From assembly GCF_900009135.1 (NCBI RefSeq), contig NZ_LT797711.1, forward strand, positions 385,505 through 449,504: a DNA stretch of 64,000 nt, read 5' to 3'. The translations under genes and the position numbers were made by a program. This document shows positions 9,056 through 17,868 of this stretch, piece after piece. The notes under the pieces are model-generated. The model ran no database searches and was not told the DNA's origin. It saw only the letters and a program-made list of their open reading frames with translations. The stretch comes from Planktothrix sp. PCC 11201. GTDB taxonomy: Bacteria > Cyanobacteriota > Cyanobacteriia > Cyanobacteriales > Microcoleaceae. Within the stretch, counting starts at the first letter, position 1, and each line of letters begins with the position of its first letter.

Positions 9056-9297
9056 ACAATTAACCTCAGTTCTCGGTTAAGATTAGCTTAATCCTTATAT
9101 ATCTCATAACTTGAACAGCTTGTAAAATTTTTTTTGATCAATTTTTGTTTTTATCGTATTTTTTCAGTATTTTTAACAATCTATGCAACTTTTTTTAAAC
9201 CGAGTTTTTTAAAAAACTTTCGGTTTATTTTGTTGAGGCGATCGCTGGTTTAATTTTAGCTAAATGCTTTTCTGAATATCATCCAATTGTAGTAATA

Positions 9298-9615
9298 TTA
9301 CAATTTCAAATTATTTAATTCTTCCAATAAAGTATTAATAAAATCTTGAGTCTGTGTTAGATTCATTTGTCCAAAAGCTTGCCATTCTTCCGGTGTAATT
9401 TTATCATTACTTTGAATCACTTCTTGTATCCAATAGGGTAAATCACCTGGGTTACCAATTAATTCATAGCTTTTTTCTAAAGCATTTTGACCTAAATTTT
9501 CCCCATTGTATTGAGTCACCAAGCATAATTTTAATAACTTAGCTAAATTACTTTCAGGAGGAATTGAGAGTAAAAAAGCCATTGTTTGAGCCAGGGTATT
9601 TTTGTTAAATTCCAT
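9298..9615 (-). CDS. hypothetical protein (105 aa)
   Basis: A small, soluble, mostly helical protein with an acidic N-terminal half (PPESNLAKLLKLCLVTQY) and a C-terminal helix. It has no signal peptide or membrane span, and I do not recognise a family. It lies 60 bp after the tandem-globin gene on the same strand, so it may be the second gene of that unit. The intergenic sequence at 9056-9297 downstream holds only AT-rich sequence and a HIP1 site near 9238. The frame and codon use look like neighbouring genes, which supports it being real. Confidence 0.6.
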   Translation of the reverse strand: MEFNKNTLAQTMAFLLSIPPESNLAKLLKLCLVTQYNGENLGQNALEKSYELIGNPGDLPYWIQEVIQSNDKITPEEWQAFGQMNLTQTQDFINTLLEELNNLKL

Positions 9616-9675
9616 GAATTTTTATTCCTTTTTTTACAGGTTTATGCTAAAAGAACTGATCAAATATCATTAGGA

Positions 9676-11529
9676 TTAAGGATGTTTTGATCCGTCAGGC
9701 ATTATAGCACCTTTGAGATACGCTCCTCGCAAGTCGTACTCACTGATATTCGCACCTCTGAGGTTCGCACCTGTTAAATAAGCATTTTTCAGATCTGCAC
9801 CACTCAGATTCGCGTTGCTGAGATTTGCCCCACTCAAATTTATATCCCTTAAATCAGCACAAATTAGGTTGGCATAATTCAAATTAGCACTACTCAGATT
9901 CGCGTAACTTAGTTTAGCAAAACCCAAGTTAGCATAACTCAAATTAGCCCCCGTCAGGTTGACGCGAGCCAGTAAAGCATTTCCCAGATTAGCATGATTC
10001 AGATCAGCATGATTCAGATCGGATTTAGTTAAATTAACTTCGCTTAAATCTGCTTTAGGAAGATTAATTCTGACTAATTTTGCGCTCGGCAAATCTAAAT
10101 TATTTAAAGCTACTCCATCTTCATTCAAATCTTGTAAAGCAATAATTCTGGCGGGGCTAACAGTGACACCATGAGCCGCATCAATCACACTCCAAGCTTG
10201 ATATCGAAATTCTTTTTTTCGGTCAGGAATTTCTTTGACATATAGAATAATAGCCACGATAATACTAATCGGTTCAACGTCTGATAAAATTCTTGATAGT
10301 ACCGAATCATCAGGCGTAAAAATAACTAAGACCACCAACATAAAAGCAATGGTAATGGCTACGACCCAAGTGGGGGATTCCCAGAACCAATCCAGAATTT
10401 TTTTAAAAATATATTTGACACTATTTTGAATTAGTTTTAGGGGTTTTAATATTAGTCTAATAACTTGACTTAAATTCCGTTGCTGTGGTGCAGTTTTCTC
10501 CCTGCCTTTTCTTCCATATTGGGGTAAGACAGTTTCCCCAGTTGATGGGGGAGAGGGTATAGCTTTGATTTCAGATTTTTCTGATTTTACAACAACATCT
10601 ACCCCGGCACCTTCTAACATTAATTGAGAGGTTGTTGTGTAAATTTCAAGCCAAGCTTGTGCGACTTCGGGAGTCCAATCTTCTTGCAAATAATCGGCAA
10701 AAGTTTGTAATAAAACTTCACCGACAAGGGGATAATATTCTGTAACTATACCATAGCTTTTATGTCTAGCCCCTAAATCTTTGAGGACTGGAATCAGTGC
10801 TTCAGGTGTGCGTAAACCTTCGACTAATAGAATTAGAGAGTTAAGTAGTTTTTTCTCTTGCTTATCCATATCTGTTTTTCCAAAAAAACGTTGAGTTTCT
10901 GGATAAACTTCAAACAGATTTTCATAAAAACTAGAGACAAATTCAACCGCCTGGGGCTTAATTTTTTCAAAGCTCGTCTCAACGAGTTCTATTTGTGCAG
11001 TTGTCGATAATTGCGGGGTTGTTTCTTTAGCTGAGGAAACGGATACTTGAGGCGGTGATGGAGGTTTTTCTATCTCTGGCTGTGGGCTTAACTGAGAAAT
11101 GTCTACTACGGCACCTTCTAACATTAATTGAGAGGTTGTTGTGTAAATCTCAAGCCAAGCTTGTGCGACTTCGGGAGTCCAATCTTCTTGCAAATAATCA
11201 GCAAAAGTTTGTAATAAAACTTCACCGACAAGGGGATAATATTCTGTAACTATGCCATAGCTTTTATGTCTAGCCCCTAAATCTTTGAGGACTGGAATCA
11301 GTGCTTCAGGTGTGCGTAAACCTTCGACTAATAGAATTAGAGAGTTAAGTAGTTTTTTCCCTTGTTTATCCATATCTGTTTTTCCAAATAAACGTTGAGT
11401 TTCTGGATAAGCTGCAAACAGATTTTCATAAAAACTAGAGACAAATTCGACTGCCCTGGGCTTAATTTTTTCAAAGCTCGTTTCAACGAGTTCAATGGGT
11501 AAATTTGAATAAGATGATTTCATGTTCAT
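9676..11529 (-). CDS. tandem-globin membrane protein with C-terminal pentapeptide repeats
   Basis: A 617-residue multidomain protein. Residues 12-140 and 180-308 are two bacterial globin domains that are almost identical. Each keeps the KDLGARHKSYG segment with the presumed proximal (F8) His at about 88 and 256, and WTPEVAQAWLEIY. They are joined by a Pro-rich linker. A basic helical region follows, then one membrane helix around WVVAITIAFMLVVLVIF and a second hydrophobic stretch (ISIIVAIILYV). From about residue 450 to the end there are A(D/N)LxxANL-type pentapeptide repeats forming a right-handed beta-helix. The domains suggest haem-based sensing or gas handling at the membrane, but that role is inferred. 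No output enzyme domain is visible. Confidence 0.85.
   Translation of the reverse strand: MNMKSSYSNLPIELVETSFEKIKPRAVEFVSSFYENLFAAYPETQRLFGKTDMDKQGKKLLNSLILLVEGLRTPEALIPVLKDLGARHKSYGIVTEYYPLVGEVLLQTFADYLQEDWTPEVAQAWLEIYTTTSQLMLEGAVVDISQLSPQPEIEKPPSPPQVSVSSAKETTPQLSTTAQIELVETSFEKIKPQAVEFVSSFYENLFEVYPETQRFFGKTDMDKQEKKLLNSLILLVEGLRTPEALIPVLKDLGARHKSYGIVTEYYPLVGEVLLQTFADYLQEDWTPEVAQAWLEIYTTTSQLMLEGAGVDVVVKSEKSEIKAIPSPPSTGETVLPQYGRKGREKTAPQQRNLSQVIRLILKPLKLIQNSVKYIFKKILDWFWESPTWVVAITIAFMLVVLVIFTPDDSVLSRILSDVEPISIIVAIILYVKEIPDRKKEFRYQAWSVIDAAHGVTVSPARIIALQDLNEDGVALNNLDLPSAKLVRINLPKADLSEVNLTKSDLNHADLNHANLGNALLARVNLTGANLSYANLGFAKLSYANLSSANLNYANLICADLRDINLSGANLSNANLSGADLKNAYLTGANLRGANISEYDLRGAYLKGAIMPDGSKHP
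10606..10992 (-). repeat. globin-domain direct repeat, unit 2
   Basis: A 387-bp unit within the tandem-globin gene, matching 11110-11496 at an offset of 504 bp. I count about 14 differences, roughly 96% identity, with only three in the first 230 bases. This indicates a recent duplication or gene conversion. Confidence 0.85.
11110..11496 (-). repeat. globin-domain direct repeat, unit 1
   Basis: Partner of 10606-10992. It encodes the N-terminal globin domain of the same protein, with most differences clustered near the start of the coding unit. Confidence 0.85.
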
Positions 11530-11616
11530 GATTAGGATTATCCTTATTCGATTTGATGACTCCTTTCTGCTAAATGCTTGGAAAATAAAAACCTTGGTTT
11601 CAGTTAAGCAATTGCT

Positions 11617-12555
11617 TTAAATTAGTTGACTATTTGATTCCAAAATCCCACGATTTTTAGGTGTAGAAATATCAAAATCTACCCATTCTGTTTCGATTTC
11701 AGCTTGTAGTTGTTGGCAAAATCGATCTAAAGGTAAGTCATTGCGATCATAACCGAAAGGATTTTCAATTTCTACACCAATGTCTTCTATTCCTAATAAA
11801 GCAAAACTAATAATTCCCACAACCGGAATCGTAAACCAATCTAGTTCTTTTACAAGTTGAAAAGGTAAAGCAAAACAATATAACAATAATAAATGTTTGA
11901 GATGAATAGAATAAGGTCTAGGAAGGGGGGTGTTTAAAATTCGTTCACAACCACTCAATAGCATGATTATTTGGTCTAAAGAGCGATTGAGTTCAATAAA
12001 AAATCTATAGGGAATGACTTTTTTGTCATAATAAAGCTGGCGAAAATATTCGGCAAACCAATTAATAATTCTCAGGGGGACATTGTTGGCTTTTTGAAGT
12101 TCTAAATAATCTTCTGGACTCATTAATAATGCTATACTATCATCGATACTTTCATCTCTCAAATGCAATTTAATAGCGATTATTAATATACTCACTAATC
12201 TAATATGGGCTATTTTTTTTTCTAAGTCTTCAGTATGATTCGTGGGAACAATTGTCCAAATATTCCGACACAAAATTCGACCGGCATTAATCAAGTCATA
12301 CCAAAGTTTACACCCTTCCCAAAATCTGTCATAAGCTGTATTGGTTCTAAAAACTAATAATAGTCCCAGAACGATTCCAGGAATTAAAGTGGAGAGAATC
12401 GGTTGATTTACAGCATATCCTTGGTGATAGGCAATGGTGATCAGTAAAGCAAAGATCATCGTCGCTATTACTCGTCGCCAAATAGCCAGAATAACCGAGT
12501 TTCTTAAATCAATTGCTAAGTCTAACCAAGTTGAGTTTTTAATTAATTTGATCAT
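11617..12555 (-). CDS. bestrophin-family anion channel (UPF0187/YneE type)
   Basis: An integral membrane protein of 312 residues. The bestrophin signature is clear: TWLDLAIDLRNSVILAIWRR at the N-terminus, then hydrophobic helices including VIATMIFALLITIAY and LIPGIVLGLLLVFRTNTAYD, followed by RFWEGCKLWYDL. A second hydrophobic pair lies at about 220-255, and GIEDIGVEIENPFGYDRNDL is the conserved C-terminal segment. Family members are pentameric chloride or cation channels. In cyanobacteria and plants some act in thylakoid ion balance, but the localisation here cannot be told. The start at 12555 puts the first conserved Trp at residue 10, which is normal. Confidence 0.9.
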   Translation of the reverse strand: MIKLIKNSTWLDLAIDLRNSVILAIWRRVIATMIFALLITIAYHQGYAVNQPILSTLIPGIVLGLLLVFRTNTAYDRFWEGCKLWYDLINAGRILCRNIWTIVPTNHTEDLEKKIAHIRLVSILIIAIKLHLRDESIDDSIALLMSPEDYLELQKANNVPLRIINWFAEYFRQLYYDKKVIPYRFFIELNRSLDQIIMLLSGCERILNTPLPRPYSIHLKHLLLLYCFALPFQLVKELDWFTIPVVGIISFALLGIEDIGVEIENPFGYDRNDLPLDRFCQQLQAEIETEWVDFDISTPKNRGILESNSQLI

Positions 12556-12603
12556 GAAGTTTGATTAATATTCAGAAGATAAGTAGACCATAATTATATA
12601 CAA

Positions 12604-13500
12604 CTATTCAACATAATTCAACAGAATTGTTAAAAATTTATCTAAATATTTAGCGGGTGTTTCTTTCCTCCAGACCGCAGTTGAGCGGGAGTAGTATAGG
12701 GGATGGTTGAGCTTTACAAATACCGTTTGAGGATGGGGCAATGCTTCTGCCTCGCTCGGCATAATTGCGACCCCTTGCCCTGTGGCAACCAAAGCAATCA
12801 TTGAGGCATGACTATCAGCAAACAGATGTAAATTGGGGACGAAGCCAGCGCAACGGCAAACATCGTGAATCCGATCATTTCGCCCTGGAAACGTTTCTTC
12901 AGACATCCCAATAAATTTTTCCGATGCAAGTTCAGCTAGATTAATTGAGGATTGATCTGCAAGCCGATGTTTATTGGGTAGCAGCGCAACAATAGGCACT
13001 TTCTTAATACATTTGACCATAAATTCTTCTTCTAAATTATCGGGTGGATTGCCCATAAAGGCAATATTAATTCCGCCATCTCGCAACGCTTTAACTTGCT
13101 CACTTGGCGACATCTCCCGAAAACTTACAGCAACTTGAGGATAGGCAAGTCCAAAGTTCTGTAGGGTTTGACCTAGAAAACTCTGGAGGATAGTTGGGAT
13201 ATAGCCAATCACTAAAGGTTGATCTTGCTTGGCGTAATGAGCCTTGATGGTTTGCACAGAGACATAACTACGATTCAAAATATCTTTAGCTTGTTCGAGA
13301 AAAAATTTCCCGGCTTCTGTGAGTTTTAATCCATCCGATTGTCTTAAAAAAAGCATAACGCTCAGTTCACTTTCAAGATCTTTGATTTGGCGGCTTAACG
13401 CAGGTTGTGAGATATACAACCGAACAGCAGCGCGGCTGAAGTTAAGATCTTCTGCAACAGCAACAAAATATTTAAGATGACGTAATTCCATAAAAAACAC
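12604..13500 (-). CDS. LysR-family transcriptional regulator
   Basis: A 298-residue DNA-binding regulator. The N-terminal winged helix-turn-helix is typical (LRHLKYFVAVAEDLNFSRAA, then SQPALSRQIKDLE). The type-2 periplasmic-binding-like effector domain starts near residue 95 (PLVIGYIPTILQSFL). It resembles the BenM/CbnR group. The ATG at 13491 (MELRHLKYF) is probably the true start because family members begin there; 13500 adds only three residues. It is transcribed divergently from the secreted PepSY-like gene across a 124-bp region that contains an inverted repeat, so that gene is its most likely target. Confidence 0.9.
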   Translation of the reverse strand: MFFMELRHLKYFVAVAEDLNFSRAAVRLYISQPALSRQIKDLESELSVMLFLRQSDGLKLTEAGKFFLEQAKDILNRSYVSVQTIKAHYAKQDQPLVIGYIPTILQSFLGQTLQNFGLAYPQVAVSFREMSPSEQVKALRDGGINIAFMGNPPDNLEEEFMVKCIKKVPIVALLPNKHRLADQSSINLAELASEKFIGMSEETFPGRNDRIHDVCRCAGFVPNLHLFADSHASMIALVATGQGVAIMPSEAEALPHPQTVFVKLNHPLYYSRSTAVWRKETPAKYLDKFLTILLNYVE

Positions 13501-13583
13501 CCTAAAAAAAATCCCTATGTTTTATAATTATATCTCTATTCTTTCTAAGCATATACATCTCAAAAAAAATTAATACAAGCATG

Positions 13584-13596
13584 GTAGATTATCTAC
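13584..13596. promoter_or_regulatory. 13-bp inverted repeat GTAGAT-T-ATCTAC, candidate operator
   Basis: A perfect 6-bp inverted repeat with one central base, 28 bp before the start codon of the secreted PepSY-like gene and in the divergent region shared with the LysR gene. LysR proteins bind short interrupted dyads, so this is a candidate site; the assignment is inference. A GAGGA ribosome-binding site follows at about 13611-13615. Confidence 0.35.
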
Positions 13597-13624
13597 ATTC
13601 CTGATTTTTTGAGGACTCCAATTC

Positions 13625-14119
13625 ATGTTTAAAGTATTCAAACGGTTTTGTTTAACAATTGTTTTAGTGGGTTTCTTACTATTGACAACTGGAACATTTT
13701 CTGTGTCAGCACAAAATGTTGATATTCAGATCAAAGATGTTCCTCCTCAAGTTTTGCTTTCCGCTAAACGGGTACTTCCTGATGCCAAATGGACAATTGC
13801 TAACTGGGATTTGGGTGATAATGGCTTACCCGTCATTGAAATTGAAGGCACTCTAAACGGGAAGAAAGTTGAGGTTGATGTTTATACTGATGGTGGTATT
13901 GAAGAAGTAGAACGTGATATTTCTGAAAGTGAAGTTCCTCCTGTGGTAATGACAGCACTGAAGAAATATGTACCTACATTTCAAATTGCTGCGGTCAATA
14001 AATCTGAAACCAGTGGTGTTGTTGATCGTTATGAATTCCGTGATTCTAATGGTCTGTCTGTTAAGATTGGAGAATTCGGTCAGCGAGTTTTGATCACATC
14101 AGAAGATGCTGGTCGGTAA
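13625..14119 (+). CDS. secreted PepSY-like protein
   Basis: A 164-residue exported protein. Residues 1-29 form a classical signal peptide: a basic start (FKVFKRF), a hydrophobic core (CLTIVLVGFLLLTTG), and cleavage after SVSAQ or nearby. The mature part has two similar alpha-beta units, VPPQVLLSAKRVLPDAKW and VPPVVMTALKKYVPTFQ, each followed by strands such as VIEIEGTLNGKKVEVDVY. This is the pattern of PepSY-like/BLIP-like putative periplasmic domains. Proposed roles for the family are protease inhibition or ligand sensing; none is shown here. It is divergent from the LysR gene, which suggests regulation by it. Confidence 0.75.
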   Translation: MFKVFKRFCLTIVLVGFLLLTTGTFSVSAQNVDIQIKDVPPQVLLSAKRVLPDAKWTIANWDLGDNGLPVIEIEGTLNGKKVEVDVYTDGGIEEVERDISESEVPPVVMTALKKYVPTFQIAAVNKSETSGVVDRYEFRDSNGLSVKIGEFGQRVLITSEDAGR

Positions 14120-14137
14120 CAATTAGATACTAACAAT

Positions 14138-14173
14138 ATTTTCCTACCCACCTCAGTTAGTGGGCGGGAAAAT
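14138..14173. terminator. bidirectional hairpin terminator
   Basis: Arms ATTTTCCTACCCAC and GTGGGCGGGAAAAT pair with two mismatches around an 8-base loop. The run of T on one side and A on the other suits both converging genes (PepSY-like on plus, GATase-like on minus). Confidence 0.6.
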
Positions 14174-14201
14174 TTAAGTTTTACCGGATCTAAATTTGTC
14201 C

Positions 14202-15560
14202 TTACTCTTGCATCCCGGCATAGAGTAATCGAGCAAATAATCGGGCTCCATCATCTTTTTTGAGTTCAGAATATTCGGGATGTTTACGAAAACCCACCGA
14301 CCTCAAATCCGATAATAATTCCGGGTGAAATTGACAAGTAAAGGAGCGCCGAATCAACTTACTTTCAAAATCTTTATAGTTGATACAGGTAGCAGAACAT
14401 TCGGTGACGATTTCATCTTCATGGGCTGTTGAACACAGAATTTCTATGGCATAGGGCATTTGCATCAGCCAAGATAGGGGACTTCCTGCGAGAATATGAC
14501 GATGGGAAATAATTGTATCGTGCAGTAATCGATAGGCCCAATTTGCAAATAGAATTGCTTCTTCATTCACTTCATCTGAATGAAACATGGCAATATTTAG
14601 TTCGTGTTCATATTCGATAGAAGTATCAATCACCCCTTCAAATTCATCGGCGGTTACTTCATGGGCGGTAATTAATTCTTGGGGAATTCCTGAACTTTCA
14701 CTATCAGGAGATTCATAATGATGTAACTGGCGATCGCCCACTTCTTTAAATTCGTTTGGCCCCACAGCAAATTCAGGATCATGCCAGTTTTGAGCCACGA
14801 TATTACCATTCTTTTTCTGAACAGAAAGAGAATTCCCAATCCTTTCAATTTCTTGACAAACATTTTGCAAGGCTTTGAGGGTTTTTCCTGATGAATCGTT
14901 CTCTAATTGGTTTAAATTAAGTACCTGCTGCACCGCCTTTTGAATCAGATTAATGTGTCCTTGGGCAGCTAATTGATGTCCTAAACAAATAAAAATTGCA
15001 GGCGCACTGGTTGGTGTTCGAGATAACAGCAACTTCTCCACAAATAAATGTAAATCTGCGAGAGAAGATTGGCTTCCTGCAAAACTAGAAGCATCGCGTA
15101 CTGATGGATCTCCTCCTTCCACAACAACAGCTAACCCGGAAGAAATTACCGGAATAATTGTTTCAGGATCGAGTAATCCTGATGACCATAAAGGAAACAA
15201 AATTGAGTCACAGTCTGCAATAGTTTGAGCAATATAAGCAACATTAAGGGAGGCTCTAACGTGTTCCCCTAATGGATTATACCCAACGTGTTCCCAAGGT
15301 TCAATAATCGCGATCGCATTCCGAAAAAGCCGAGGGTGCTGCATCAGAAATTCAAAATCCGACTGACAGTTAATTACCTTTTCTAAAGGTTTGCCCTTTC
15401 CCCACTCAAAGGCTTCATTTTCCGTGAGCAGAGACTTATTCGGTAAGGGGGTTGCTGAATGACGATTTGCGATAAAATATCCTAGCAAAATGTGTACAGA
15501 TTCAAAATCAGAGCAACCTTCGTTTAAATATCCGGGTTTGAGTCGCCAATCTAAAGTCAT
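14202..15560 (-). CDS. putative class I glutamine amidotransferase-like protein
   Basis: A 452-residue cytosolic protein of no named family that I recognise. Residues 188-198 read AIFICLGHQLA, matching the nucleophile elbow of class I glutamine amidotransferases (C-x-G-H-Q, Cys192). Near the C-terminus FTCQFHPELL supplies the His412-x-Glu414 pair expected for the triad. Between them lies a roughly 220-residue stretch, much longer than in a free GATase domain, with acidic and variable segments. No synthetase partner is fused or adjacent. It could be a hydrolase or a gamma-glutamyl-peptide or ammonia-donating enzyme. Only the motif evidence is firm. It stands alone between the LysR/PepSY pair and yqhA. 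Confidence 0.55.
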   Translation of the reverse strand: MTLDWRLKPGYLNEGCSDFESVHILLGYFIANRHSATPLPNKSLLTENEAFEWGKGKPLEKVINCQSDFEFLMQHPRLFRNAIAIIEPWEHVGYNPLGEHVRASLNVAYIAQTIADCDSILFPLWSSGLLDPETIIPVISSGLAVVVEGGDPSVRDASSFAGSQSSLADLHLFVEKLLLSRTPTSAPAIFICLGHQLAAQGHINLIQKAVQQVLNLNQLENDSSGKTLKALQNVCQEIERIGNSLSVQKKNGNIVAQNWHDPEFAVGPNEFKEVGDRQLHHYESPDSESSGIPQELITAHEVTADEFEGVIDTSIEYEHELNIAMFHSDEVNEEAILFANWAYRLLHDTIISHRHILAGSPLSWLMQMPYAIEILCSTAHEDEIVTECSATCINYKDFESKLIRRSFTCQFHPELLSDLRSVGFRKHPEYSELKKDDGARLFARLLYAGMQE

Positions 15561-15644
15561 AATTTTCCTGAGTTGTTGGGTATCTATTTTAATCGGAATG
15601 ATCTACTGTAAAGAAACAATCCTTAAGTTCCAGAATCGTCCTTA

Positions 15645-16169
15645 CTAATGATGGTTTGAACTCGATTTCATCAAGTAGGCACTAGTGGCAATCAGCAAGA
15701 TTGATATAGCCAGAAGCAGGATATCTAGGGAGGTTTTAACTTCTAACTCGATTAATCGCTTGAAAAATCCTACAACCATGACCATGACGATCACTTTCAG
15801 AATTTTATCTTTGAGTTGATCTAGGGAAGTAATTGTTAGAAGTTGAACCTCTGTTTCTTCTTGTCTTCCTACATCAATTTTAGAGATAAATAGCTCATAA
15901 ATTCCGTAAGCAAACAAGATCATCACAATACCAATCAAGTAAATATCTATTCCCCCGATAATACCTGTCATGATCTCAGGGAGCATTTTTTCTGGATCTT
16001 CATTGATATGTAGAAGGAGTCGTAAACTTCCTAAAATCTCGATACTTCCCAAGATAAACAATATGAACACACTCAGGATACTAAAGACAACTGGAACCAG
16101 TGTGATAAATCGGAGTAACCAAAGACATTGTTCTACAAAATTCTCTAAACTTTTAAAAAATCTATTCAT
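15645..16169 (-). CDS. YqhA family (UPF0114) membrane protein
   Basis: A 174-residue integral membrane protein with three or four hydrophobic helices: FITLVPVVFSILSVFILFIL (about 21-40), GIDIYLIGIVMILFAYGIYELF (about 73-94) and SLDILLLAISILLIATSAYL near the C-terminus. The central ITSLDQLKDKILKVIVMVMVV segment is characteristic of UPF0114/YqhA proteins. The function is unknown for the family. The gene is 28 bp downstream of the 114-aa ORF, so both may form one transcript. Confidence 0.8.
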   Translation of the reverse strand: MNRFFKSLENFVEQCLWLLRFITLVPVVFSILSVFILFILGSIEILGSLRLLLHINEDPEKMLPEIMTGIIGGIDIYLIGIVMILFAYGIYELFISKIDVGRQEETEVQLLTITSLDQLKDKILKVIVMVMVVGFFKRLIELEVKTSLDILLLAISILLIATSAYLMKSSSNHH

Positions 16170-16197
16170 ACGACATAATCAAAATTACTATCGCTAT

Positions 16198-16542
16198 TTA
16201 CTTTTGAATCTTTAAACGCAATTGATTTAACTCATCAATGGTGTTTACAATTTTAATTTTCCATTGACTATCGCTATTTTTCTGAATCAACGACTCAACG
16301 ATCGCGTCTAAAGAAGCGAGTAACCAGTTTTCTTCTCTTTCATCTCCATCATCGAGTTCCATAAAACCAAAGAAATAGTCTTGATTTCGGGCTATCAAAT
16401 TACGCCAGACCTCTGATGGAGGAACAGACCAGTCAATTTGCCAAACCTGTTTTAGCATTCTAATAAAAAACTGTTCTTCTTGACTGCGATGGGCTTCCTT
16501 TGACAGATTCTCTACGGCATCAATTAATTTTTTCTTGTTCAT
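16198..16542 (-). CDS. hypothetical protein (114 aa)
   Basis: A small soluble acidic protein, predicted helical, with a WQIDWSVPPSEVWRNLIARN segment and an acidic stretch DDGDEREE near residue 75. It has no signal peptide or known motif, and I do not recognise a family. It precedes yqhA by 28 bp on the same strand and is probably co-transcribed with it. The 231 bp upstream (16543-16773), toward the CheB gene, is AT-rich with no recognisable element. Confidence 0.55.
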   Translation of the reverse strand: MNKKKLIDAVENLSKEAHRSQEEQFFIRMLKQVWQIDWSVPPSEVWRNLIARNQDYFFGFMELDDGDEREENWLLASLDAIVESLIQKNSDSQWKIKIVNTIDELNQLRLKIQK

Positions 16543-16773
16543 AATAGAGGGGAGTATTCTTAGGTGATATCAGAATCAAATCTATCTTTATAGAATACCA
16601 TGTGATCGCCCTTTAAATCTTTACTAATTATTAATTTTATTTGATCCCAATCTTAACTTTTATATCGGCTCAATTGAAGAATAAAATTAAGTAGAAATAC
16701 TGAATTTATTGAAAATTTTAGAACAGAAAAAAAGGTTGACTAGAGGAATATTATAGGATAAACTTCAGCCTAA

Positions 16774-17808
16774 CTAACTACCCTTATTGATTCGCTGAAT
16801 TAAAGTATTAGCGATCGCTTCGGGAGGCAAAACTTCAACGGCTGCATTTAACTGAACTGCTGCTTTAGGCATTCCATAGACAATCGAACTCTTTTCATCC
16901 TGAGCGATCGTATGCCATCCAGTCTCACGCAAAACCCTGAGTCCATCAGCACCATCTTGTCCCATCCCCGTCAGTAATACAGCAATTTCTTTATGATGCC
17001 AGTGTTGGGCAAGGCTCTTAAAAAATACATCTACAGAGGGTCTATAAGGATAATTAACAGGTTCTTTTGTATAATATAATGTGAGATCAGGACGCAGACT
17101 CAGATGATCGTTAGTCCCGGCAATATGGACAATACCTTTTTCTAAGCGATCGCCAATATTAGCTAATCGCACCGTTAGAGGGGTTTGTTGATTCAGCCAA
17201 TCTACCAGACCCGCAGAAAACTGCTGATCAACGTGCTGGACAATCGCAATTGCCGCGCCAAAGTTAGCTGGAAGTCGGGAGAGAATCGTGGCTAAAGCTT
17301 TTGGCCCACCCGTTGAGGAGCCAATAGTCACAAGGCGAGGAAGTAGGGTAGAGGGTTTAGAGAATGAAGTCAGTTTTGAGGTTTGGAGTGCAGGCGTTGA
17401 GGGGGTTGATGATTTGCCTATCAGCTTACTGAGAGTAACAATTTTTGCCAGTAAGGGTTGGTGAGAACTTGAGCTTCCTTGAGTTCCTAAGATCGGCGTG
17501 TCCACCGCATCACGGGCACCATATCCCATCGCCTCAAACACTTTTCCGGCATTGTTTCCCACGCTTGCCGTCACGATCAAGATGGCGCAGGGACTCTGTT
17601 GCATAATCTGCCGAGTCGCTTCCACACCGTCCATAATCGGCATAAACAAATCCATCAAAATCAAGTCAGGAGTATCTTTTGCACAACGGTCAACGGCTTC
17701 TTGACCATCTCGTGCAATCCATACAACTTGGTAATTGGGAACAGTTAAAACCACTCGTTTGAGTGCTTCTACTGCCATAGCCGTATCATTAACAATCGCA
17801 ATTTTCAT
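16774..17808 (-). CDS. cheB: CheB protein-glutamate methylesterase/deamidase (WspF-like)
   Basis: Removes methyl groups from receptor glutamates and sets the adaptation level of the chemosensory array. The N-terminal receiver has its phosphoacceptor Asp53 in LILMDLFMP and the conserved DTP turn after it. A low-complexity linker (about 110-155) leads to the methylesterase domain, with catalytic Ser165 in IGSSTGGPK, His in AIVQHVD and Asp in [12 protein letters not shown]. The 344 residues are the usual length. It is the last gene of the Wsp-like operon, 60 bp after cheA, with an AATTACG heptamer tract in the gap. Confidence 0.95.
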   Translation of the reverse strand: MKIAIVNDTAMAVEALKRVVLTVPNYQVVWIARDGQEAVDRCAKDTPDLILMDLFMPIMDGVEATRQIMQQSPCAILIVTASVGNNAGKVFEAMGYGARDAVDTPILGTQGSSSSHQPLLAKIVTLSKLIGKSSTPSTPALQTSKLTSFSKPSTLLPRLVTIGSSTGGPKALATILSRLPANFGAAIAIVQHVDQQFSAGLVDWLNQQTPLTVRLANIGDRLEKGIVHIAGTNDHLSLRPDLTLYYTKEPVNYPYRPSVDVFFKSLAQHWHHKEIAVLLTGMGQDGADGLRVLRETGWHTIAQDEKSSIVYGMPKAAVQLNAAVEVLPPEAIANTLIQRINKGS

Positions 17809-17818
17809 AAGAAGGAAT

Positions 17819-17860
17819 AGGGAATTACGAATTACGAATTACGAATTACGAATGGGGAAT
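17819..17860. repeat. heptamer repeat (AATTACG)n
   Basis: About four AATTACG units flanked by GGGAAT units, in the gap between cheA and cheB. The same family of heptamers is found at 25459, 34620, 41967, 53200, 56735 and 63015. Confidence 0.8.
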
Positions 17861-17868
17861 TTAGTAAC

